Origin: Catellatospora sichuanensis
GTDB taxonomy: Bacteria > Actinomycetota > Actinomycetes > Mycobacteriales > Micromonosporaceae
Length of the DNA: 64,000 nt
Assembly (NCBI RefSeq): GCF_007483665.1
Contig: NZ_ML660193.1
Coordinates: 23,473 to 87,472 of the forward strand
Direction of reading: 5' to 3'
Shown: one piece after another, positions 1 to 8,349 of the stretch
How positions within the stretch are numbered: the first letter of the stretch is position 1
Layout: every line of letters begins with the position of its first letter
Notes under the pieces: model-generated
The model's input: only the letters and a program-made list of their open reading frames with translations
Database searches by the model: none
What the model was told of the DNA's origin: nothing
Position numbers and translations under genes: made by a program

Positions 1-44
1 GGCGTTATTACGTGCCTTTATAATCCCCCGGGCTTGGAACGGGG

Positions 45-77
45 GCGTGGTGTGGCGGAAAGTCCGCCACACCACGC
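45..77. terminator. Perfect 15-bp hairpin at left edge
   Basis: Bases 45-59 pair exactly with 63-77 around a 3-nt loop. It lies downstream of the leftward gene ending at 131 and could stop leftward transcription, although no T-run follows on either strand. A structural role in the mobile element is also possible. Confidence 0.5.
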
Positions 78-90
78 AGGTGAAAGTGCT

Positions 91-111
91 GGGCCCGGCC
101 TTGCCGGGCCC
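91..111. terminator. GC-rich hairpin downstream of the leftward operon
   Basis: A 9-bp perfect stem (91-99 with 103-111, loop CTT) lies 20 bp beyond the stop codon of the 172-aa gene. With the 45-77 hairpin it makes a tandem candidate terminator. Confidence 0.45.
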
Positions 112-130
112 CGGTTGTCGGTTGTGTCAG

Positions 131-649
131 CTAGGGCCAGAAGGTGTGGACCCGGAAGCCGGTGTGCTCGGCGCACCAGTTCAGCCACGCGACGGTCACC
201 GCGATGACGCGGTAGGCGTGCTCGTGGCCGGTCTCGGGGATGAGGTGGAGGTAGTCGTCGGTGTGGGTGTGCAGCCAGTCGGCGAGAACCTTGCTGTGGC
301 GGGCATCGAGGGACCGGGCGAGGCCGGGTGCGCCCAGGGGTAGGTGGCGGTCGTCATGGCGGAGTTTGACGCAGATGTCGTGCGGCTCGTCGAGATTGAG
401 GACGCAGGCGGCTTGGGGGCCGCGGCAGGGGTGGTGGGTCGGGACCGCGAACCGTCCGCGGCGCAGTGTGCGGATGTCGAGGTCGCGCTGGCGGGGCCAG
501 TGGGGTTCATAACCGTCGGCACCGACGACCGGACACAGGGGTGTGCCGTCGTGGTGGCTGTGCCGCGGGACGCGGACGGTCTTCGGGTAGGGGCCGAACG
601 GTGGGGTGTTGCGCGCGGGTTCACAGCAGGCCGGGCAGTACAGCTTCAC
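131..649 (-). CDS. Hypothetical protein with N-terminal CPAC motif
   Basis: A 172-residue protein of unknown function. It begins with a GTG whose bases overlap the stop codon of the upstream GGDEF gene (GTGA), so the two are probably translationally coupled. Visible features are an N-terminal CPACC motif (residues 5-9), many histidines and a C-terminal tryptophan-rich stretch (AWLNWCAEH). The Cys/His content would allow metal binding, but no complete zinc-finger pattern is evident. No signal peptide or membrane segment is seen. Frame use agrees with the neighbouring genes, and two hairpins follow the stop codon. The gene looks real but the family is not recognised. Confidence 0.6.
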   Translation of the reverse strand: MKLYCPACCEPARNTPPFGPYPKTVRVPRHSHHDGTPLCPVVGADGYEPHWPRQRDLDIRTLRRGRFAVPTHHPCRGPQAACVLNLDEPHDICVKLRHDDRHLPLGAPGLARSLDARHSKVLADWLHTHTDDYLHLIPETGHEHAYRVIAVTVAWLNWCAEHTGFRVHTFWP

Positions 650-1353
650 GCCTGTCCCTCCTGCATGTGGTGGCGGCCAGGGGTGCGGTGCAGGTCCCGT
701 AGCCGGACCTGGTTGCGGCCGGGAACCGTCTGGGTTGCGCTGTCGTGGTGGAGCCAGTACCAGGCTTCTTCACGTTTGGCCTGGTAGAGGGCGATGTCTG
801 CACGGTGGAGCAGGGCTGTGCCGGTCCAGGCCTGCGGGCCGGTCAGCGCGAGTCCCGCGCTGGCGCGTGGGGTGAGTTTGATGGTGTTGTCGAGGTCGGG
901 GTGCAGGGTCAGGGGCCGTTCGAGCAGGCCGAGGATGTCGGCGGCGAGGTTCGCGTAGTTCCCCGCTGCGGTGGGCAGGATGAGCAGGAACTCGTCGCCG
1001 CCGAGCCGTGCCGCGTACCCGCCGACGGTTGCGGTGGCGTTTTCGAGGCGAACAGCACATTGCTGCAGGAGCTGGTCGCCGGCGGCGTGACCATGTTCGT
1101 CGTTGATGGTCTTGAACCGGTCGAGGTCGAGGAGCATGACCATCGTCGGTTCCCGGTCTGCGAGTCGCTGTTCAAGCAGCGGTAGGGCGTGGCGGCGGTT
1201 GGGTAGGCCGGTGAGCTCGTCGACGTGCGCGAGGTGCCAGGCGTGTTCGTAGGCGGCGCGGGTGCGCCGCAGCGCCGGCAAGGCGGTGGCCCGCCCGGCG
1301 AGAAGCAGTGCTGCGGCCACGACGGTGGCGATCAGCAGGGGCAGGGTGGACAA
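646..1353 (-). CDS. GGDEF-domain protein (diguanylate-cyclase type)
   Basis: A 235-aa protein with one N-terminal membrane helix (about 4-20) followed directly by a GGDEF domain. DELTGLPNR is at 45-53, the LDLDRF metal-binding segment at 75-80 and the signature LGGDEF at 117-122. GGDEF domains with an intact signature condense two GTP into cyclic di-GMP, so activity is plausible. There is no EAL or sensory domain. The TTG start is chosen because GGAGG lies 6 nt upstream. The stop overlaps the GTG of the next gene. The domain is unusual cargo among conjugation genes and could tie transfer or host development to c-di-GMP; that is inference. Confidence 0.85.
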   Translation of the reverse strand: MSTLPLLIATVVAAALLLAGRATALPALRRTRAAYEHAWHLAHVDELTGLPNRRHALPLLEQRLADREPTMVMLLDLDRFKTINDEHGHAAGDQLLQQCAVRLENATATVGGYAARLGGDEFLLILPTAAGNYANLAADILGLLERPLTLHPDLDNTIKLTPRASAGLALTGPQAWTGTALLHRADIALYQAKREEAWYWLHHDSATQTVPGRNQVRLRDLHRTPGRHHMQEGQA

Positions 1354-1372
1354 TGGACACCTCCATATGGAG

Positions 1373-1415
1373 GCCCCGGGGCGCGTTGCTTGCAGGCATT
1401 TGGGCGTCCCGGGGC
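1373..1415. terminator. Inverted repeat between leftward genes
   Basis: Bases 1373-1383 pair with 1405-1415 (GCCCCGGGGCG type, one mismatch) and GTTTT follows on the plus strand. It lies between the stop of the 401-aa gene (1473) and the GGDEF start. The T-run orientation favours rightward termination, so its role is unclear. Confidence 0.35.
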
Positions 1416-1472
1416 GTTTTCACGGGTGCCGGACACCCCCGGACGGGATGCCGGAGAGCTAGCTGCGTGCTG

Positions 1473-2678
1473 TCAGTCGCGTGCTGGGTCCAAGACCGGG
1501 TCGATGGTCTGGGCGGCGCCGGTGACGTGGAGGCGGTGGCCGTGCAGCTGAGGCAGGTCCAGGGCGTCGAGGTGCGCGCGGGCCAGGCGGGTCGCGGCGT
1601 CGGCGGCGGTGTGCTGGTCGGGTGCGCGGACCCAGACCCGCAGGGTTTCGCCCCAGGTGGCCTGCCAGAGCCCGTTGTCGAGCCACTGGCCGTGGGCGTC
1701 GATGAAGTAGTCGTCGACGCTGATCCGCTCGTGGCAGGTCCGGGCGGCGAAAGCGGCCTGCACGGTTGCCTGTGCGCGGTCGTTGCCGGCGGCGGGCAGG
1801 GTCAGGGTCGTGGCCGCGTTGACGCATACCAGCCAGGCCCTGGGTAGCGGGTCGAGGCCGATATCGGCCAGGAACCGGTCGACGCGCGCGGCGGGGTCGG
1901 GCAGGTGGGCCAGGTCGTCGCCGACCGCGGTGATCACCCGGCTCCTGATCGCGCGGCGCAGCAGTCCCAGCCTGGTGCGGTCGGCCGCGTCGCGGTGGTG
2001 GTACCAGACGGGCTCCGCGGACGGCCCTTCAGCGGCGACTTCGGCCTCGGAGGACGCGGGGGTCCATGTCGGAGCGTCTCGGTCGAGGTCGAGCTCCGTG
2101 GGCCGGGGCGGCGCGCAGGACCAACTGGCCCGCTGGATGTCGACGAACAGCGGCAGCCCGGATCGGCTTGCGGTGATCTGGTCGAGCAATTGCCGCCTGG
2201 CGGTGCCCAGCGCGGTGTCGGCGTCGTCGGCTTTGACCGGCACGGTCAAAGCCACCGTCGCGGTGACCGTGAACTGCGGCCCGCCCGAGTGGGGTGTGAC
2301 CCGAATATCGGCGGGGTAGCCGACCGCGATGCCGAGGTCGAGGATCTGCGACAGGCTCGCGTGGATGAACGGCTGCACCGCCGCGCCGGCCTCGGCCGGG
2401 TCGTGATACGCGCGGCAGTAGCCGACTGCGACGGTCGCTGTCACCGGCCACAGCTTCGGCAGCGGCGGCAGGCCCCACTCGGCCAGCACACTGTCCGCGG
2501 CCTCTGCACAGATCGTGCCGTCGATGACGGCCGAAATCACAGCCTGTCGGGTTCGTGCCGCCAGCCCTGCGTACAGCTGAGAATAATCGAGCCCGGCCGG
2601 GTCCACAGTGAAGGCTTGCGTGTCGTCGGGTTCGGCTGGGCCCTGCATCGGATATGCCAGGATGGCTTGAATGGCCAT
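1473..2678 (-). CDS. Hypothetical protein with a duplicated domain
   Basis: A 401-aa soluble protein without a recognised family. It contains two related halves: the first has AEWGLPPLPKLWPVTATV near residues 66-83, the second LADIGLDPLPRAWLVCVNA near 270-288. Each is followed by a beta-rich segment with T-x-T patterns. The duplication suggests a pseudo-dimeric fold. ATG start with GGGAG upstream. It sits between the DUF932 gene and the GGDEF gene in the leftward cluster, with a strong hairpin (2701-2729) in front of it, so it probably has its own promoter. No catalytic motif is seen. Confidence 0.65.
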   Translation of the reverse strand: MAIQAILAYPMQGPAEPDDTQAFTVDPAGLDYSQLYAGLAARTRQAVISAVIDGTICAEAADSVLAEWGLPPLPKLWPVTATVAVGYCRAYHDPAEAGAAVQPFIHASLSQILDLGIAVGYPADIRVTPHSGGPQFTVTATVALTVPVKADDADTALGTARRQLLDQITASRSGLPLFVDIQRASWSCAPPRPTELDLDRDAPTWTPASSEAEVAAEGPSAEPVWYHHRDAADRTRLGLLRRAIRSRVITAVGDDLAHLPDPAARVDRFLADIGLDPLPRAWLVCVNAATTLTLPAAGNDRAQATVQAAFAARTCHERISVDDYFIDAHGQWLDNGLWQATWGETLRVWVRAPDQHTAADAATRLARAHLDALDLPQLHGHRLHVTGAAQTIDPVLDPARD

Positions 2679-2700
2679 GAGGCTCCCTTCAAATGGTGAA

Positions 2701-2729
2701 GGGGCGCCACCCCTCGGGGGTGGCGCCCC
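2701..2729. terminator. Strong intrinsic-terminator-like hairpin
   Basis: A 13-bp perfect GC stem (2701-2713 with 2717-2729, loop TCG) lies 72 bp beyond the DUF932 gene stop and just upstream of the 401-aa gene. It probably ends the leftward DUF932 transcript. Confidence 0.7.
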
Positions 2730-2800
2730 GAGGCGATGGGTAGTTCAGGTACTGCGTTGATTCAGTTGCTCACCGGTTGCAGTGGTGCGGCGGGATCTGG

Positions 2801-3787
2801 TCAGGCGAGCAGGGTGTAGGCGGTCTGCTTGAGGCGGGCGACGGTGCCGGAGGTCAGGACCCGTTCGGCGCGCTTGGCGGCGTTGGCGGCGGGTGCGTGG
2901 TGGTCGAGGTACTCCCCGATGGCCTGCAGCCCGGCCCACGCCGATCCGCGGACGTTGGCTTGGGTGTCGGCGGTGGTGAACAGGTCGTCGAGGGTTGCGG
3001 TGCGTCGGGCGTGGTAGCCGCGGGTCCGTGAGGTGGGGTTGTCGGGCATGGGCCACAGGTCTGCGCAGACCTTGCGGAACCGGGCCAGGGACAACTCGGT
3101 TTCGATCATGGCTTGGGCTTCGGCTTCGAAGGCGTCGCAGTAGTCGAACATCAGCCCGATCGCCGACCGGGCTTGGGCGATCTTGCCTTTGACGTTGGCG
3201 GTGTGCCGGAAGGTGTAGTGCCCGCGCGAGGCCCGCAGCGCCATCCGCTGCGTGTTGGCGCACACCACGCGGACAGGTGTGGCGTCGATGCGCAGGGCCG
3301 CCGACCCGTCGTGGCTGGTCGTCACCGCGAGGTACAGGTCGATGTCGTCGACGCCGGCCACGCGCAGGGTTCTGGGCAGTTTCATGGTGAGGAACACCTG
3401 ACGGCCGCCGCGCAGGCTGCCCGCGGTTTCGAAGTGTGCCCCGGACTCGTCGACGAGCAGGTTGATGAGCTCGGTGCATTCCTCGTTCTGGATGACCTTG
3501 TAGTCGGTGCCGACGACACCGAGCAGGTCGGGTTTGCCGGTGACGGGGTGGGTGCGGATGGTGGCCTGGTAGTCGGGCACGTCCAGGATGGTGACGCCGT
3601 CGGCGGTGAGGTCGACGGCCTGCAGCCGGGCTTTGCGGACGTTCCACCCCGCCAGCAGGGCGGTGGACAGGGCCTGCTCGGCGGTCATGGCGTCGGTGGT
3701 GACGGTGCCGAGGCGGTGCCAGGCGTCGAGGCGGGCGGTGGCGAACGCGGCGCGTCCGTCGGCGAAGACTTCCAGTTCGTGGGCCAC
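2801..3787 (-). CDS. DUF932 family protein (phage/plasmid-like)
   Basis: A 328-aa protein matching the DUF932 / phage-plasmid-like family found on actinobacterial plasmids, phages and integrative elements. Recognisable segments are the N-terminal DAWHRLGT, the central YKVIQNEECTELINLL and the later VRVVCANTQRMAL. The family's biochemical role is not settled; it is a marker of mobile DNA. Length is typical. It is transcribed leftward with the conjugation genes but separated from the upstream small gene by a 105-bp gap holding a hairpin (3821-3847). Confidence 0.85.
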   Translation of the reverse strand: MAHELEVFADGRAAFATARLDAWHRLGTVTTDAMTAEQALSTALLAGWNVRKARLQAVDLTADGVTILDVPDYQATIRTHPVTGKPDLLGVVGTDYKVIQNEECTELINLLVDESGAHFETAGSLRGGRQVFLTMKLPRTLRVAGVDDIDLYLAVTTSHDGSAALRIDATPVRVVCANTQRMALRASRGHYTFRHTANVKGKIAQARSAIGLMFDYCDAFEAEAQAMIETELSLARFRKVCADLWPMPDNPTSRTRGYHARRTATLDDLFTTADTQANVRGSAWAGLQAIGEYLDHHAPAANAAKRAERVLTSGTVARLKQTAYTLLA

Positions 3788-3820
3788 GGGTGTGGTTCCT
3801 CTCGTTGGGTGATACGGAAA

Positions 3821-3847
3821 GACGCCCCGCCGGGTGGCGTGGGCGTC
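3821..3847. terminator. Hairpin between the 67-aa gene and the DUF932 gene
   Basis: GACGCCC (3821-3827) pairs with GGGCGTC (3841-3847), and an inner CGCC/GGCG stem is separated by one bulged T. A partial terminator or attenuator between two leftward genes is likely. Confidence 0.45.
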
Positions 3848-3892
3848 GACTGTGGGACCAGCAGTAGCCGGTCGGGTGTGGTGCCCGGATGG

Positions 3893-4096
3893 TCAGGCCG
3901 TGTGGGCTGCGAGCAGGTCGCGCTGGCCGGGGGTAAGTTCGTCCCAGAACGGGCTGGCGGGGCCGTGCTCGGCAAGGTCGCGGGCGATCTCGGCGAGGGC
4001 CCGGGCGAGGTCGTGTTCGGGGCCGGTGTAGGTGATGGTCAGGGTGCAGCCGTCGCCGGTCAGGACGGTGTCGACGCCAATGGCGGCGGGCTTCAC
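3893..4096 (-). CDS. Small hypothetical protein (67 aa)
   Basis: A 67-residue acidic protein starting at a GTG that overlaps the stop of the upstream DUF2958 gene (GTGA), which fixes the start. A longer reading frame continues upstream, but that part is the antisense of DUF2958 coding sequence. The sequence suggests a beta-hairpin (VLTGDGCTLTITYTG) followed by a helix rich in Ala, Asp and Glu. No family recognised. Coupling to DUF2958 suggests co-expression. Confidence 0.6.
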   Translation of the reverse strand: MKPAAIGVDTVLTGDGCTLTITYTGPEHDLARALAEIARDLAEHGPASPFWDELTPGQRDLLAAHTA

Positions 4097-4443
4097 AGGT
4101 GCCGAATTCCGGGGATCGCACCGCCGGAAGTGGGCTGCCAGCGCAGGTCGCGGTCGACGATGTTGCCGTACGGGTCCATGGCCGCTTCGAGTTCGCCGAG
4201 GGGGATGTAGCCCCACTCGGCGCACTCGGGCATCGCGGTCAGGCGCACGAACCCGAACCCGACCCAGGTCTGCTGGTCGAGTTCGGTGATCCACCATTCG
4301 CCGAACTTGGCGGTGTAGTGCAGGTGGACGATCTTGTCGGTGGTGGGTACGCCGTCCTGGGCGTAGATGGTCGGGATCGCGGCCACCTGCTCGGTTGAGG
4401 GCAGGAAGTCGTGCCCGCGGTACAGGCTGAGGGTCTCGCGCAC
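4093..4443 (-). CDS. DUF2958-like protein
   Basis: A 116-aa protein. The order YAQDG, HLHYTAKFGEWWITELD, GFGFV, EWGYIPLGELEAA, RDLRWQPT resembles DUF2958 proteins, small factors common on plasmids and integrative elements with no established biochemistry. The GTG start at 4443 is chosen because GGGGAG stands 7 nt upstream; the much longer open frame upstream is not coding-like. It overlaps the next small gene by 4 bp. Confidence 0.75.
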   Translation of the reverse strand: MRETLSLYRGHDFLPSTEQVAAIPTIYAQDGVPTTDKIVHLHYTAKFGEWWITELDQQTWVGFGFVRLTAMPECAEWGYIPLGELEAAMDPYGNIVDRDLRWQPTSGGAIPGIRHL

Positions 4444-4918
4444 AGCGCAGCTCCCCTTTCTGGGGTGGTCGTTGGATGGGGTGGGCTGTCCGCGCACGCG
4501 GCAGCAGAACTGCACGTTTGAGGCGCAGTGCTTCGCGGACGTGGGGCGTGGCAGGTCGAGCCGGAGCCTGAGTGCCGGTGCAGTCGACGGTGGGATGTGC
4601 ACAATGCGTCCGCGACTGGCGGTGGACTGGCGTGTCCGGTGGACGGGCGTCACCAGATGGCGAATGCGGCCTGCCGTTTGGCAGTGGGGTTTGCTGCTCC
4701 GCCTACCGGGCGGGAGTCCGGGGGCGTGGGGTGCTCGGTGTCGACCGGCGATTGCGGGTGGACTGCCGTCCCACGGCCCGGAAGTGTCCCGGGGTGTGCG
4801 GATGGTGCTGTGGTGGTGAAACGTTGTGCCCTGACGATAGAGGCTCCACCAAACAGCGCAGGTCAGCCCGTATCTGGCCAGTGCTGGCACGGCGGCGCCA
4901 GGCACCCAACAATGCCTT
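4444..4918. other. Intergenic region, 475 bp, no gene seen
   Basis: No open frame here looks coding. It separates the leftward DUF2958 gene from the replication-relaxation gene and must hold the promoter of the former. Its place between transfer and replication genes makes it a candidate for oriT or another cis site, but I see no clear inverted-repeat or nick-site motif. Confidence 0.4.
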
Positions 4919-5740
4919 TCAGTCGGGGTTGAGAGGGCCCGGGGTGCCGAGGTCGCAGGGCAGTTCGTGCAGGGCCAAGCGATGACGGCCGTTGCCTTGC
5001 ACCTTCCATACCGGCTGCCATGGTGGCATCCCGCCGTCGCGTGACGCGGTGGCCACCACGGCGCCGTGGTCTTTGCCGTTGAGCCGCCGGTGCAGGTTCT
5101 GCTCCCTGGTCCTGGAGCCCAGCCAGAACAACACAGGCAAGCCCGGTCCGCCTTCGGCGCGCAGCCTGCGGTAGCGGTCGAGCTTGGCGACGAGCCGGTC
5201 CAGGGATTCAGTGCCGGTGTCGTGCTCGAGGAAGAACCCGACCGCCCGTCCGTCGGCCGTCCACAGGCCGTGGCCGTCGGGGTTGACGCGCCGGCCGAAG
5301 CGGTTGGCCGTGGTGCGTTCGGACCACCACCGCACCAGGTGGGACCCGCCGTCGGCGCGACTGTTGGCCAACAGTTCGATGAAGAACTGGTTCACCCCGA
5401 GCAGGTGGTCCAGTTTCGGACTGGATGCCAGACGGTCGCGTCGTTCCCTGATCACGCGCAGGCTCGGTGGGGGTTCGTCGCGGGACAGAGCCAGCCAGCG
5501 CGCGCCGACGGGGCCGGTCACCCAGTGGTAGGGGAAGGAGCCGAACCCGGGCCGGTAGCGCACGAACCGTTCGAGTACTCCCCAGATGCGTAGTAGCCGC
5601 AGCCGGTGCAGCGCGGTGTGCGGTGATCCGAAGAACGCGGCGGTGATCTGCGGTGAGGTGAGCACGCCGTGTTCGCCGAGTAGTTCGATGATGCGGATGT
5701 CACGGTCGGTGAGCATCGGGGTGACCGCGGTGAGGTCCAT
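4919..5740 (-). CDS. Replication-relaxation family protein
   Basis: A 273-aa protein of the replication-relaxation family (Replic_Relax) found on actinobacterial plasmids and integrative elements. The N-terminus is a winged-helix-like segment (TDRDIRIIELLGEHGVLTSP, then AFFGSPHTALHRLRLL), followed by the typical HLLGVNQFFIELL and the C-terminal FFLEHDTGTESLDRLVAKLDRYRRL. The family is linked to plasmid replication or DNA relaxation; the mechanism is unproven. ATG at 5740 is chosen; the open frame extends some 170 codons upstream, but that stretch is not protein-like. It lies downstream of the VirD4-type gene with a 221-bp gap. Confidence 0.85.
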   Translation of the reverse strand: MDLTAVTPMLTDRDIRIIELLGEHGVLTSPQITAAFFGSPHTALHRLRLLRIWGVLERFVRYRPGFGSFPYHWVTGPVGARWLALSRDEPPPSLRVIRERRDRLASSPKLDHLLGVNQFFIELLANSRADGGSHLVRWWSERTTANRFGRRVNPDGHGLWTADGRAVGFFLEHDTGTESLDRLVAKLDRYRRLRAEGGPGLPVLFWLGSRTREQNLHRRLNGKDHGAVVATASRDGGMPPWQPVWKVQGNGRHRLALHELPCDLGTPGPLNPD

Positions 5741-5961
5741 GCGGTCACCCCCGGTGAGAAGGGGAGCCCCCGTGAGGGGATGTCGGGGTCTTTCTGCGGC
5801 GCACAAGGTCGTCTCCAAGCTGGGTGTTGTGGCGGTTGGTGATCGGGATGTCGGGCGGCAGGCCGCCGACCGGCCGGGTTGCCAACCGGGCCGCTGCCGG
5901 ATGTGCTGCACGGCATGGGGCCTGCGGGCCGCTGCCAGCCAATGGCTGCCTGTATTTCCGT

Positions 5962-8349
5962 TCAGGGCGGGTCGGTACGGCCGGTGCGAGCCGTGGTCCG
6001 GGCCATGGCCGATACACCACGAAGGCGGTCGGGCCGCTCGGCGAAGCGGCGGGCGGCCGCGGCGCGTAGCGCGGTGCTCTCCCCCACCGGTGGTGGCAGG
6101 GGCCGGGTCTTGAGGGTGAAGGCGGCGGTTTCGCGGGAGCTGATGACCAGGCGGGTGGCGGCGGTGTAGGCGTCGAGGCTGTGCAGGTCGTGCTCGTCCA
6201 GGTGCGGGACGGTGTGCCGGGCGAGGGTTTTGGCGTCTTCGGGCGCGCACGCGAAGAAGACCTTGTTACGGGCGTTAGCTGACAGCGCCGCGAGGGTCTC
6301 CTTCGGTAGTTGGGCCAGGTGTTGATGGGCCAGGATCATGGACAGGCGGTAGCCGCGGGCTTCGGCGAGCATGTCGTCGACCGACCGGGGCAGGGTCAGG
6401 AAGTTGTGTGCTTCGTCGATGACGATGGTGGCGTCGCGGCGCTGTGCTTCGGGTAGCCGGGATCGTGCGGTGGCGGCCTGCCAGGTCGAGGCCAGGACGA
6501 ACGAGCCGAGCAGGCGGGTGGTCTCTTCGCCGAGGGTGCCTTTGGGTAGGCGTGCGAGGAGGATGCCGCCGTCGAGGATGTCGCCCATGTCGAAACTCGA
6601 GACGGGTGTGCCCAGGGTGCGGCGGACGAAGTCGCGCAGCAGGAACGAGCGCAGCCGGGCCAGGACGGGGCCGATGACCTGGGCGCGTAAAGGTGGTGGG
6701 GTGGTCTCGTACCAGTCCCAGAAACCGCGCAGGCCTTCGGGGTCGTCGAGGTCGTGGGTGAACCGGGCCCGGAACTGCTTGTCCTGTAGCAGGGGTGGGA
6801 TGAGGGTGAGGTTCGCGCCGGCGTGGCGGAGCAGGGTGTGGCAGGACACGCGTAGGACGTCGTCGATGCGGGGTCCCCAGTGGCGTTGGAAGATCTTCGC
6901 GAAGATCGACACGATGTTGTCGACGGCCAGGTCGTGGTCGTCGCCCTGCAGCGGGTTGAGGGCGGGGGTGTGTTCCTGGTCGGGGTCGATCAGGACGAGG
7001 CGGTCGGCGGCGGTCGCGGGGATGCGCTCTAGGAGGTCGTTGACGAGGTCGCCTTTGGGGTCGATGACCACGACGCCGCGGCGGGCGGCGATGTCGTCCA
7101 GGACCAGGTTGGCCAGCAGTGTGGATTTGCCGGAGCCGGTCGAGCCCAGTACGTGCAGGTGCTGGCGGGCATCGGCGACCGGCAGCCCGACGCCGTGCCC
7201 ACCTGCCTCGGCGCGGCCCAGGGGTTTGACGTGGCGGCCCCCCGTGGGGACGTCGACCGGCGCGGGGACGGCCTTGGCCCGGGCGCGTTGCAGGCCAGGG
7301 ACGGCGATGTCGAGGGGCAGGCCGGCGAGCGCGGCGAGTTCCGGGGTGGACGTGAGGAACCCGCGGCGCATGGCGCGGGCTGCGAGGACGGGTTGGGGGT
7401 CGGGTAGGCGCATGGCGCGTAGGCGGTTGCGGTCGGTGTAGGCGTTGAACGCCGCCGTCACGCCTTTGACCAGGGTGCGTAGCCGAGGGGTCGGGTCGGT
7501 GCCGGCGCGGCTGGTGGTGTCGGTGACGGCGTAGCGGATCGCGGTCTCCCACAGCGGATACCCGGTCTTGTCGAGGGCTGCCTTGGCGTCGCGGTCGGCG
7601 ACCGGATCAGCTCGCCGGGCGGCAGTGTCGGGTCGACCGGTCCGCGTGTTGCCGGGCAGGAACAGGTCGAGGATGAACCGCAGGAGGGCGGCTGGGTCGC
7701 CCAGGCTGCTGCCGGTTGCCGGCTGCCTCATCCGGGTCGGGGCGGTGGCCGCGTACGTGGTGCGGCGGCCGGTGGCGGGGCGTGCCAGGACCTGCACCGC
7801 GAGGTGCTGGGAGCTGTGCAGGGTCGCGCCGAGGGCGAGCAGGGGCCGTAGCGGGTCGGTGTCGTGGTCGGTGCGTATCGGAAGTACGTCGGGTCGGGCC
7901 GGCCGGAGTGCTGCGCCTGCGGTGGGGTGTCCTGCTGGTAGGGGTGGGTGGGCGTCGGTGGTGGTCGTGGTCGCTGCGGGCCATGCGGCGCGGGCCGCGG
8001 TTTCGACCAGCTGGGCGGCGAGAGTGCCTGGTGTCCAGATGCGGATGGTCAGAGCCCGGCCGAACCACACATACTCGAGTGCGAGGTGGGGTGTTCCGTA
8101 GAGGTGTCGGCGCCAGCCGCCGACGCGCAGGAGTCCGGCGGCGGTGGTCCAGAACGTGGCAGCGCCAGCGGCGTCGACCTGTGGTGGTACGGCGACGGTG
8201 ATCAGCTTCGCGCCTGATGTCAGGCGGCGGTGCCGCCACGCCAGCAATCTAGTGCGCGCCAGGACTGCCACAGCCGCTGCTGCAGGCACCACCGGCAGCG
8301 CTGTCCACGGGTGACCGCACAGCCACAAGGCCACGTCATAGATCAGCAT
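5962..8349 (-). CDS. VirD4/TraG-like conjugative coupling ATPase
   Basis: A 795-aa type IV secretion coupling-protein-like ATPase. Two N-terminal hydrophobic segments (within residues 1-35) would anchor it in the membrane. The Walker A motif GSTGSGKST lies near residues 403-411 and Walker B (ATIVIDEAHNF) near 640; HQHLAQL follows as in TraD/TrwB-type motors. Such proteins bring the DNA substrate to the conjugative channel and pump it. The start overlaps the VirB4 stop by 14 bp, so both are in one operon. The middle region (about 130-330) is variable and Pro/Arg-rich. Confidence in the motor class is high. Confidence 0.93.
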   Translation of the reverse strand: MLIYDVALWLCGHPWTALPVVPAAAAVAVLARTRLLAWRHRRLTSGAKLITVAVPPQVDAAGAATFWTTAAGLLRVGGWRRHLYGTPHLALEYVWFGRALTIRIWTPGTLAAQLVETAARAAWPAATTTTTDAHPPLPAGHPTAGAALRPARPDVLPIRTDHDTDPLRPLLALGATLHSSQHLAVQVLARPATGRRTTYAATAPTRMRQPATGSSLGDPAALLRFILDLFLPGNTRTGRPDTAARRADPVADRDAKAALDKTGYPLWETAIRYAVTDTTSRAGTDPTPRLRTLVKGVTAAFNAYTDRNRLRAMRLPDPQPVLAARAMRRGFLTSTPELAALAGLPLDIAVPGLQRARAKAVPAPVDVPTGGRHVKPLGRAEAGGHGVGLPVADARQHLHVLGSTGSGKSTLLANLVLDDIAARRGVVVIDPKGDLVNDLLERIPATAADRLVLIDPDQEHTPALNPLQGDDHDLAVDNIVSIFAKIFQRHWGPRIDDVLRVSCHTLLRHAGANLTLIPPLLQDKQFRARFTHDLDDPEGLRGFWDWYETTPPPLRAQVIGPVLARLRSFLLRDFVRRTLGTPVSSFDMGDILDGGILLARLPKGTLGEETTRLLGSFVLASTWQAATARSRLPEAQRRDATIVIDEAHNFLTLPRSVDDMLAEARGYRLSMILAHQHLAQLPKETLAALSANARNKVFFACAPEDAKTLARHTVPHLDEHDLHSLDAYTAATRLVISSRETAAFTLKTRPLPPPVGESTALRAAAARRFAERPDRLRGVSAMARTTARTGRTDPP

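Noticed and set aside
2745-4121. 458-aa minus-strand frame
   Set aside because: Arg/His/Pro-rich shadow of the DUF932 gene in another frame.
4444-4918. oriT
   Set aside because: Position is suggestive but no nick-site-like or inverted-repeat motif was found, so it is left as an intergenic region.
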